DNA from: Cytobacillus horneckiae
GTDB lineage: Bacteria > Bacillota > Bacilli > Bacillales > Cytobacillaceae
Length of the DNA stretch: 64,000 nt
Direction: 5' to 3'
NCBI RefSeq assembly: GCF_002835735.1
Contig: NZ_PISD01000008.1
Coordinates: forward strand, 124,001-188,000
The notes below the pieces were generated by a model, which saw nothing but the letters and a program-made list of their open reading frames with translations, did not search any database and had not been told where the DNA came from. Below, piece after piece: positions 55,072 to 62,839 of the stretch (the stretch's first letter is position 1; each line of letters begins with the position of its first letter). A program made the translations under genes and the position numbers.

Positions 55072-55836
55072 ATGAACATTTTAGTATTAATCAAACAAAC
55101 TTTTGATACAGAAGAAAAAATTACACTACAAAATGGAAAGATTTGCGAAGATGGTGTTAATTTCATCATCAATCCTTACGATGAATATGCAATTGAAGAA
55201 GCACTCAAGTTACGTGATTTACATGGCGGCGAAGTAACGGTTATCACTATCGGCCCAGAACGTTCAGAAAATGCTCTCAGAACAGCACTTGCTATGGGGG
55301 CAGACAAAGCAATCATTGTAGATAGTGAAGACCAAGAACTGGATGAGCACAGCATTTCCAAAGTTCTGGCGGCTGTAATTAAAGGTCGGAAATATGATCT
55401 TATTTTAGGTGGAAATATGGCAGTTGATTATGGTTCTGGACAAGTAGGGCCTCGCCTTGCTGAAGAACTTGATATTCCACAAATTACGACTATTACTTAT
55501 ATAGAGGTTAATGGAAATCAAGTCATAATTGAGCGGGATGTGGAAGGGGATAAAGAATTGGTAGAATCTTCACTCCCGGTACTTGCAACTGCGCAACAAG
55601 GCTTGAATGAACCACGATATCCATCGCTTCCTGGAATCATGAGAGCGAAGAAAAAACCAATCGAAAGATTAGAGATTGACGATTTTGATTTCGAAGATGA
55701 TATAGATGCAAAGACCGTTGTGACGGAAACGTATTTCCCACCGAAGAAAGATGCTGGACGTATCCTGATTGGGGAAATAAAGGATCAAGTAAGTGAATTA
55801 GCAAATCTTCTTCGAAGTGAAGCAAAGGTATTATAA
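55072..55836 (+). CDS. etfB: Electron transfer flavoprotein beta subunit, 254 aa
   Basis: MNILVLIKQTFDTE, INPYDEYAIEEAL, ALAMGADKAI and LGGNMAVDYGSGQVGPRLAEEL are EtfB motifs. The C-terminal arm (PGIMRAKKKP) contacts EtfA. It carries electrons from the acyl-CoA dehydrogenases here to the respiratory chain. RBS AAAGGA is upstream and etfA follows 24 bases on. Confidence 0.95.
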   Translation: MNILVLIKQTFDTEEKITLQNGKICEDGVNFIINPYDEYAIEEALKLRDLHGGEVTVITIGPERSENALRTALAMGADKAIIVDSEDQELDEHSISKVLAAVIKGRKYDLILGGNMAVDYGSGQVGPRLAEELDIPQITTITYIEVNGNQVIIERDVEGDKELVESSLPVLATAQQGLNEPRYPSLPGIMRAKKKPIERLEIDDFDFEDDIDAKTVVTETYFPPKKDAGRILIGEIKDQVSELANLLRSEAKVL

Positions 55837-55860
55837 ACAATTCTGGGGGAATAAACGGAT

Positions 55861-56829
55861 ATGAAAAAAGTACTCGTCTTGACAGAAGCTAAATATGGAA
55901 GTTTAAGGGGAGTATCCCTTGAAATGCTGTCTGCTGCTCATCGCCTAGCTGATGGCGGGGAAGTCATAGCAGTCGCTATTGGCAACGAAGCGATATATTA
56001 TGCAAATGAATTAGGTAAACATGGAGCAAAAAAAATATATATTGTTGGCAACAAAGAGCTAGATATGTACATCACTGAAGGGTATTCGCAGGCATTGCAA
56101 CAAATAATTGATATGGTTAATCCCGAAGCAATTCTAATGCCTCATACAGCAATAGGAAAGGATCTTGCACCTCGCATTGCTGCACGTTATGACCTTGGTT
56201 TAATATCCGATGTGATTGATGTTCAAGTTGTTAATGATGTTGTAATTTTTACTCGTCCTATTTATTCCGGAAAAGCATTTGAGAAAAAGACAGTAGTATC
56301 TGGTATCCCATTTGCAACTGTGCGTCCGAATAATATCCCTATGAAAGAAATTAATGGAACAACTGAAATTGTGCGTTTAAATGTTGAAATCAAAGATATA
56401 CGGACGATTGTTAAAGAAGTAGTGAGAACTTCGACAGGAGTTGTAGATCTATCAGAAGCGAAAATAGTCATCTCGGGTGGCCGCGGAGTTAAATCGGCAG
56501 AAGGTTTTAAGCCGCTCGAGGAACTAGCGGATGTCCTTAATGGTGCGATAGGTGCTTCCCGGGGTGCATGTGATGCTGAATATTGTGATTATTCTCTGCA
56601 AATAGGGCAAACAGGTAAAGTAGTTACACCCGATTTATATATCGCTTGTGGGATTTCGGGTGCAATACAACATTTATCAGGAATGTCAAACGCTAAAATT
56701 GTTGTTGCTATTAATAAAGATCCGAATGCGCCTATTTTTCAGGTGGCAGACTACGGAATTGTTGGTGACTTGTTCGAAGTGGTTCCGTTGCTTACCGAAG
56801 AATTCAAAAAAGTACTTGTTAATTCTTAA
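55861..56829 (+). CDS. etfA: Electron transfer flavoprotein alpha subunit, 322 aa
   Basis: The C-terminal FAD domain is clear: SGGRGVKSAEGFKPLEELA, GASRGACDA, QIGQTGKVVTPDLYIACGISGAIQHL and NKDPNAPIFQVADYGIVGDL (read in parts). It forms the heterodimer with EtfB. A dedicated EtfBA inside the cluster supports heavy acyl-CoA dehydrogenase flux. Confidence 0.95.
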   Translation: MKKVLVLTEAKYGSLRGVSLEMLSAAHRLADGGEVIAVAIGNEAIYYANELGKHGAKKIYIVGNKELDMYITEGYSQALQQIIDMVNPEAILMPHTAIGKDLAPRIAARYDLGLISDVIDVQVVNDVVIFTRPIYSGKAFEKKTVVSGIPFATVRPNNIPMKEINGTTEIVRLNVEIKDIRTIVKEVVRTSTGVVDLSEAKIVISGGRGVKSAEGFKPLEELADVLNGAIGASRGACDAEYCDYSLQIGQTGKVVTPDLYIACGISGAIQHLSGMSNAKIVVAINKDPNAPIFQVADYGIVGDLFEVVPLLTEEFKKVLVNS

Positions 56830-57025
56830 ACAATATACTTTATTATCTTGCAGGCCCAATTATTTAGATTTTTTTAGTGCTTAGTAAGTAAACCAACAGC
56901 AACATAAAAGCAGGATTAAGGAGCTTAAAAATTATTTATCCTAATACATCTATTGTAATGTGAAATGGATATATTGGGAGAAAATGAAATGAGATGATGG
57001 GAAACGAAACTATAAAGCTTTTGGC

Positions 57026-57118
57026 ATGGACGGAGGATTTTCATATGGGCTTCAGTCTGCCATGTCTAAACTGATTGCCGGTGATATCGGAATGGAAGTA
57101 GTAATCAAGGCTATGTAA
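57026..57118 (+). other. 30-codon frame, possible gene remnant
   Basis: The frame MDGGFSYGLQSAMSKLI followed by AGDIGMEVVIKAM and a stop has coding-like composition but no RBS. It lies in the 334-base gap between etfA and the next SDR. It looks like the C-terminal scrap of a lost enzyme; I cannot name the family. Confidence 0.4.
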
Positions 57119-57163
57119 GAAGAAATATCTTATTCATACGTCAAAAAAAAATGGAGAATATAT

Positions 57164-57907
57164 ATGAGATTTCAAGGAAAAGTAGCAGTCGTTACTGGTT
57201 CAGGAAAAGGGATCGGTAAGTCTATCATACGAAAATTAGTTCAAGAAGGAGCTTTAGTTACAGTATCAGATTTGAATAAGGAAACATGTGAAGAGACTGC
57301 CTTGGAAATTAACAATAGCGGGGGAAAGGCAATCGCAGTTGATGGCGACGTATCTAATTCAGTGGATGCAAGAAATATTGTCGAAAAAACAATAGAAGCT
57401 TATGGGAAAATTGACATTCTCGTTAATAATGCAGGGGTTTTGAAGGATTCGCGCATCAAAGATATGGAAGAGGAAGATTGGGATAAAGTTATCGATGTTT
57501 GTCTTAAAGGCGCTTTTCTATGTTCAAAATATGCTTCTGCGTATATGGTTGATCAAAATTACGGGAAAATTATAAATATTTCATCGAGAGCATATCTAGG
57601 AAATCCAGGTCAAGCAAATTACTCTTCTGCAAAGGCAGGAATTGTTGGACTAACACGATCTTTAGCAAAAGAATTGGGTAAAAATAACATTAATGTCAAT
57701 GCTGTAGCACCTGGGCTGATTGAAACTGATGCACTAAAGAGCCATCCGAAATATAAAAAAATTAAAGACTTACAAAAGAAGGATACACCAATACCGCGAA
57801 TTGGATTACCTGAAGATGTGGCCAATGCGGTATTGTTTTTTGCTTCTGAAGAGGCGGACTATATTTCAGGAGATATATTACACGTCTCTGGCGGAAGGTT
57901 TGGTTAA
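57164..57907 (+). CDS. FabG-like short-chain dehydrogenase, 247 aa
   Basis: TGSGKGIGKS near residue 11, NNAGVL, a Ser in NISSRAY and YSSAK, with PGLIETD and SGDILHVSGG at the end. It closely resembles 3-oxoacyl-ACP/CoA reductases. It is followed by a MaoC hydratase and a dehydrogenase, giving another beta-oxidation subset. It probably acts as a 3-hydroxyacyl-CoA dehydrogenase. Confidence 0.93.
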   Translation: MRFQGKVAVVTGSGKGIGKSIIRKLVQEGALVTVSDLNKETCEETALEINNSGGKAIAVDGDVSNSVDARNIVEKTIEAYGKIDILVNNAGVLKDSRIKDMEEEDWDKVIDVCLKGAFLCSKYASAYMVDQNYGKIINISSRAYLGNPGQANYSSAKAGIVGLTRSLAKELGKNNINVNAVAPGLIETDALKSHPKYKKIKDLQKKDTPIPRIGLPEDVANAVLFFASEEADYISGDILHVSGGRFG

Positions 57908-57970
57908 ATAAATTCAGAAAAATAACCTGATAAAAAAAGATAGAAAAATCGACAAATGAGGAGGGGAAAT

Positions 57971-58441
57971 ATGTCAAAGGAGACCATGTATTTTGACGAC
58001 TTTGTAGTTGGAGAAAGCTTTTTATCTCCTGCTAGAACTATCACGGAAACAGATGTAGTAAATTTTGCTGGCTTGTCTGGTGACTATAATGCTCTCCATG
58101 TTGATAATGAGTATGCGAACAACTCCATATTTGGTGGACGTATTGCACATGGGCTTCTTGGATTGACTGTCGCTTCTGGCTTATTTACGAGGACGGACTT
58201 AAATAGGAAAATGGCGTCATCCCTTCTAGCACTTTTGGGGATTAATTCTTGGAGATTTCTAGGTCCGCTCAAATTCGGAGATACTATACATCTTGAAATT
58301 GAAATTGTATCAAAAGAAGAAACAAGTAAGCCTGATAGGGGAATTGTATATTTTAATCGCAAAGTAGTGAATCAAAGAGGAGAGCTTATCCAAGAGGGAA
58401 CGACCCCCATGTTGATTAAAAGAAGTAATACTAATTTATAA
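57971..58441 (+). CDS. MaoC-type (R)-enoyl-CoA hydratase, 156 aa
   Basis: The start at 57971 has GAGGAGGGG upstream; the ATG at 57956 lies before that RBS. The catalytic motif is FAGLSGDYNALHVDNEYA near residue 30-46, then RIAHGLLGL. A single-domain hydratase, unlike the two-gene pair at 51.8-52.7 kb. It is 16 bases from the acyl-CoA dehydrogenase gene. Confidence 0.92.
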   Translation: MSKETMYFDDFVVGESFLSPARTITETDVVNFAGLSGDYNALHVDNEYANNSIFGGRIAHGLLGLTVASGLFTRTDLNRKMASSLLALLGINSWRFLGPLKFGDTIHLEIEIVSKEETSKPDRGIVYFNRKVVNQRGELIQEGTTPMLIKRSNTNL

Positions 58442-58457
58442 ATAAGGAGGAAATGAA

Positions 58458-59609
58458 ATGGCTCTAATATTGTCTGATGAGCAAATGATGATAAAAGATA
58501 CCGTTAGAAGATTTTTGGATAAGGATATACTTCCAATTGTAGATAGCTATGAAAAATCAGGAAAAGCAGTTTCAAAAGAGATTGTTCAACAATTAGTGCC
58601 TCTTGGTTATTTAGGAGGCCTTCTTCCAGAAAACGCAGGGGGTCTAGGGCTAAATTATACAACCTATTTTACTATGATTGAAGAATTATCAAGAGTTTGG
58701 CCATCCTTACGTGCAACTGTCGGGCTTACGAATTCGGTTTTGACACATATCTATGAATATGGAACTGAAAATCAAAAAAAAAGATTCTTAGAACCTTTGT
58801 TAAAGGGAGAAAAATTTGGCTTTTTTGCTCTAACGGAACCTAATGTTGGATCGGATACTTCCAGCATTCAAACACGAGCAGAACTAAGAGGAGATAAGTG
58901 GATTATCAATGGTTCAAAGATGTTTATTACGAACGGTGTAGAAGGTGAAGTCGGTATTGTCATCGCACAAACGGATAAGTCCAAAGGGAATGAGGGAATT
59001 GCTGCTTTCATAGTAGAAAAAGGAGAATCTCATTATGAAACTAAACCTATTGAAAAAATGGGAACCACCAGCTGTCCTTTTGCAGAGTTGATTTTTGAAG
59101 ATTGCGAAATTCCAGCAGAAAATTTACTTGGAAAAGTAGGGGACGGATTAAGACAGGGGCTGAAATTCCTGAATAGCGCACGGGCAATGGTCGCTTTTAT
59201 ATCTACTGGAATCGCCCAAGCATGTATTAACGCTTCAGTAAAATATGCCAAAGAACGTATCCAATTTGGCAAACCAATTGGAGGTTTCCAACTAATACAA
59301 GCAAAAATCAGTGAAATGGTGACACTTACAAACGCAATGCGTTTACTTGGTCTTCATGCCAGCCATTTATTAGATCAGGGAAAACCATGCAAAGTGGAAT
59401 GCTCAATGGCAAAATACTTTGCAACTGAAAATGTATTAAAGGTTGCTGAAGAAGCACTTCAAATTCATGGTGGTTATGGATACACGAAAGAATTCCCCGT
59501 TGAACGCTATTACCGTGATATTCGATATTTTACGATTGCTGAAGGAACAAATGAGATTCAAAAACTAATCATCGGTAGAGAAATTTTAGGAATTTCAGCA
59601 TTTAAATAA
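58458..59609 (+). CDS. Acyl-CoA dehydrogenase, short-chain type, 383 aa
   Basis: ALTEPNVGSDTSS, RIQFGKPIGGFQ, QIHGGYGYTKEFPVERYYRD and the catalytic Glu in IAEGTNEIQK are all present, so this is an ordinary short/medium-chain enzyme. It differs clearly from the two LCAD-like enzymes in the same cluster. Last gene of the SDR-MaoC-ACAD unit. Confidence 0.95.
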   Translation: MALILSDEQMMIKDTVRRFLDKDILPIVDSYEKSGKAVSKEIVQQLVPLGYLGGLLPENAGGLGLNYTTYFTMIEELSRVWPSLRATVGLTNSVLTHIYEYGTENQKKRFLEPLLKGEKFGFFALTEPNVGSDTSSIQTRAELRGDKWIINGSKMFITNGVEGEVGIVIAQTDKSKGNEGIAAFIVEKGESHYETKPIEKMGTTSCPFAELIFEDCEIPAENLLGKVGDGLRQGLKFLNSARAMVAFISTGIAQACINASVKYAKERIQFGKPIGGFQLIQAKISEMVTLTNAMRLLGLHASHLLDQGKPCKVECSMAKYFATENVLKVAEEALQIHGGYGYTKEFPVERYYRDIRYFTIAEGTNEIQKLIIGREILGISAFK

Positions 59610-59912
59610 AATGGTTTTTTTAAAAAATTTGTCCTTAAGAAATCTTTTGGACTAGCAAATTCGAAAAAACGGAACATCTTTTGACATTAATTACTGCAAT
59701 TTAAGGTCCATTTTTCCTGAGTAACTTAAATAAAAAGAATTATTTATCCGCTGAGAACACAGGTAGAATAAATGTTTTCTTGAATTAGAGGAAAGAATAG
59801 TAGCTATTATTAAAATACGCGAAACGATAATGTCAATAAGTATTTGTTAAAGGCAACTGAACGAAAAGAGGCAATGGCAGCTACACTGAATCCTTAAAGC
59901 TTTTTATCCATA
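59610..59912. other. Intergenic region after the acyl-CoA dehydrogenase
   Basis: AT-rich, with no convincing frame or hairpin with a T run. A stretch near 59855-59900 (GAGGCAATGGCAGCTACACTG) looks coding-like but ends quickly. The regulatory module E7 follows. Confidence 0.4.
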
Positions 59913-60000
59913 ATATTTACTTAATGTACCTTTTCATATGTAAACTTTATTAAATGGCAAAAGTTAATTATTATACAAGTGTAAAGATTCAAATAATTTA
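59913..60000 (+). promoter_or_regulatory. Upstream module copy E7
   Basis: TTACTTAATGTACCTTTTCA, TGTAAACTTTATTAAA, ATTATTATACAAGTGTAAAG and AGATTC followed by a degenerate half-site. Behind it, AAGGAGGAG and TTGAAATGTTAAACG...ATCGCC look like a badly decayed thiolase start (60018-60068), before the esterase gene. Confidence 0.68.
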
Positions 60001-60087
60001 AAAATTAAGCGACGCCCTTAAGGAGGAGATAAAGTTATTTGAAATGTTAAACGTAAAAATTATCGCCTTTAGGAAGGAAGTGGACTG

Positions 60088-61038
60088 ATGGAAAATTTAG
60101 ACCCAAATGCCATTGCATATTTAGAAATGTATAATAAATTGCCTGCACTACATTTGATGGAGCCAAAGGCAGTAAGAGAAATATTTGCAAACGCACCCCC
60201 AGTAGTAGTTGAGCTTGCGCCGCTCGAAAAAGTAGAAACCCGCCAGATTTGTGTGGGAGAGGATGCTGAAATTAAAATTAGAATTTACACACCTGAGGGG
60301 CAAGGTCCATTTCCCCTTTTTATATACTATCATGGCGGTGGTTGGGTATTAGGTAATCTAGAAACATCTGATGCAACCTGCCGAATGCTTGCAAATCGAA
60401 CTGGCAGGATTGTAGTTTCCGTGGATTATCGGTTAGCACCTGAGTATAAGTTTCCTGTTCCGGTAGAAGATTCATATAAAGCATTGAAATGGGTAAGTAA
60501 CAATCACTCTGCCATTAATGGCGACGCATCTAATCTAGTAGTAGGTGGTGATAGTGCAGGGGGAAACCTTGCCACTGTCGTGTTACTTATCTCTAAGGAA
60601 CAAAACGGACCAGCCATTGCAGCTCAGGTTCTAATTTATCCGGTAACCTGCCTGAGCTATGACACTGAGTCATACCAGAAATTTCAAAAAGGATTCGGTA
60701 TGGAAAGAGAATTGATGATGTGGTTTGGCAATCATTATACGAACAATGATGAGGAAAAGTGTCATAAATATGTTGCACCATTAATGGCGAATGATGTAAG
60801 TAATCTCCCGCCAGCTATTGTGATCACTGCAGAAAATGATGTACTTAGAGATGAAGGATTGGCATATGCAGAATGCCTTAGGAGAGCAGGAGTTAAGGTG
60901 AAATTGATTTGTGAACAAGGGTTAGTACACGGCTATTTTACAAATATGGCGATGTTTCCTGTTCGTATAAAAGCATCTATTTCTAGAATTGCTGAATATT
61001 TAAATAAAATAGAACAAACGATGAAAAACAAGGCTTAG
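60088..61038 (+). CDS. HSL-family alpha/beta hydrolase (esterase/lactonase), 316 aa
   Basis: HGGG at residues 82-85, nucleophile S156 in GGDSAGGN, Asp in ENDVLRDEG and His in GLVHGYF make a complete hormone-sensitive-lipase-type esterase. RBS AGGAAGGAAG is upstream. It directly precedes the Baeyer-Villiger monooxygenase; such pairs hydrolyse the ester or lactone made from a ketone. Confidence 0.92.
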   Translation: MENLDPNAIAYLEMYNKLPALHLMEPKAVREIFANAPPVVVELAPLEKVETRQICVGEDAEIKIRIYTPEGQGPFPLFIYYHGGGWVLGNLETSDATCRMLANRTGRIVVSVDYRLAPEYKFPVPVEDSYKALKWVSNNHSAINGDASNLVVGGDSAGGNLATVVLLISKEQNGPAIAAQVLIYPVTCLSYDTESYQKFQKGFGMERELMMWFGNHYTNNDEEKCHKYVAPLMANDVSNLPPAIVITAENDVLRDEGLAYAECLRRAGVKVKLICEQGLVHGYFTNMAMFPVRIKASISRIAEYLNKIEQTMKNKA

Positions 61039-61133
61039 TGTGAAAGGGCTTACATATTATTGGTCCTTATATAAAGAAAATGCTGTAATTTCTAAACAAA
61101 AAGTTTTTTGAATTTATGGAGGGAAGATAGATT

Positions 61134-62786
61134 ATGGTGGCTAATCAAAAATATAACCAGACAAATCAGAATAACGACTTCGACGCGATTGTAATCGGGG
61201 CAGGATTTTCAGGGTTATACATGCTGCACCGTTTACGTGAAGCAGGACTTTCCACCCGTGTTTTCGAGTCAAATAGTGATGTAGGCGGTGTATGGTATGT
61301 AAATCGCTATCCCGGAGCGAGATGTGACTCGGATAGTATCATTTATAATTATACTTTTTCTGAAGAGATTCTACAGGAATGGACATGGACTTCTAGATTC
61401 CCGGAACAGGAAGAAATACTGAGCTATCTTAACTTTGTTGCCAATAAATTAGATTTGCGCCGTGATATTCAATTCAATACACGTATAATTGCTGCTCATT
61501 ATGACGAGATAAATAAACGGTGGAGGTTCCAAACTGAAGAGGGCACTAGCTTAACGGCGAAGTATTTCATTTCAGGGATAGGATTCCTCTCAACCGCAAA
61601 TATACCAAAATTTAAGGGATTGGATAGTTTCAAGGGAGATTGGTACCACACAGGAAATTGGCCTCATGAAAAGGTAGACTTCAAGGGTAAGCGTGTTGGA
61701 GTTATAGGCACAGGTTCAAGTGGTATTCAATCCATCCCAATCATTGCCCAGGAAGCAGATCACCTCACCGTCTTTCAGCGAACCCCAGGGTACTGTACTC
61801 CTGCCAGAAACCATCCCTATGACCCTGAGTTCATCAGTAAAACTAAAGCAAACTACAGCAAGATTCGGAATCATACTCGAAATTCTAAGGGTGGATATCT
61901 TGATACGCTGATTAATAATCGTTCAGCTCTGGATGATACCCTAGAGGAACGCCAGCGGGAATACGAGAAAGTTTGGGAAAAAGGTGGATTTTCAATGCAA
62001 GTTACCTACAATGATTTGATGGTAAACCCAGAAGCCAACGACACAGCGGCAGAATTCATCCGCTCTAAGATTAGTGAAATCGTAAACGACCAAGAGGTGG
62101 CAGAGAAACTTAAGCCGAAGTATTATTACGGCGGAAAGCGACCGGTTCTGGACACTAATTATTATGAGACATATAATCGTGAAAATGTTGCTTTGGTAGA
62201 TGTAAAAAGCGCACCAATTGCAGAGATCACGCCCAATGGAATCCGAACAACAGAACATGAGTATGAACTTGACATGATTGTTTTTGCTACTGGCTTCGAT
62301 GGGATGACAGGTCCATTGTTTAAGATAGATATCCGAGGTAAAGATGGTTTGTCTCTAAAGGAGAAATGGGTTAATGGAGCAAAGGTTAAAACATACCTAG
62401 GAATCGCTAACGCTGGATTCCCGAACATGTTTATGATTACTGGTCCGCAGAGTCCCTCCGCGCTCAGCAACCTTCCGGTATCGATCGAGCAGCATGTTGA
62501 ATGGATAGGTGATTGCATTGAATATCTTCGTAAGAAGGGTGTGGAAACCATTGAAGCGAATATAGACGCGGAAGAAGCATGGAGTAAACATTGCAAAGAG
62601 TTGGCTGACCAATCTCTATATACCAAGGCAGACTCCTGGTACACAGGTGCCAATATTGAAGGTAAACCGCGTAGCTTCCTCATTTATATTGGAGGTGTAC
62701 AAGCATACCGGCAGAAATGTGATGAGATAGCTGTCAGGGGCTATGATGGTTTTTCATTAACCCCCGCTAGAGATACAGTTTTATAA
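61134..62786 (+). CDS. Baeyer-Villiger monooxygenase (flavin-dependent), 550 aa
   Basis: FAD-binding GAGFSG at 22-27, NADPH-binding GTGSSG at 192-197, and between them the full fingerprint FKGDWYHTGNWP at 166-177, which fits FxGxxxHxxxWP exactly. GGVWYVNRYPGARCD near 51-65 is typical of cyclohexanone/phenylacetone monooxygenase relatives. It inserts oxygen next to a ketone to give an ester or lactone using NADPH and O2. Neighbours (esterase, aldehyde dehydrogenase) complete the downstream steps. The ketone is not identified. Confidence 0.95.
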   Translation: MVANQKYNQTNQNNDFDAIVIGAGFSGLYMLHRLREAGLSTRVFESNSDVGGVWYVNRYPGARCDSDSIIYNYTFSEEILQEWTWTSRFPEQEEILSYLNFVANKLDLRRDIQFNTRIIAAHYDEINKRWRFQTEEGTSLTAKYFISGIGFLSTANIPKFKGLDSFKGDWYHTGNWPHEKVDFKGKRVGVIGTGSSGIQSIPIIAQEADHLTVFQRTPGYCTPARNHPYDPEFISKTKANYSKIRNHTRNSKGGYLDTLINNRSALDDTLEERQREYEKVWEKGGFSMQVTYNDLMVNPEANDTAAEFIRSKISEIVNDQEVAEKLKPKYYYGGKRPVLDTNYYETYNRENVALVDVKSAPIAEITPNGIRTTEHEYELDMIVFATGFDGMTGPLFKIDIRGKDGLSLKEKWVNGAKVKTYLGIANAGFPNMFMITGPQSPSALSNLPVSIEQHVEWIGDCIEYLRKKGVETIEANIDAEEAWSKHCKELADQSLYTKADSWYTGANIEGKPRSFLIYIGGVQAYRQKCDEIAVRGYDGFSLTPARDTVL

Positions 62787-62839
62787 AAGGGATTTCGTGT
62801 CAAATGGTTAAATTCAAAAAGATAGGGGATGAATAATAA

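Noticed and set aside
62162-62683. 173-aa minus-strand frame
   Set aside because: Opposite the Baeyer-Villiger monooxygenase, without RBS or motif.
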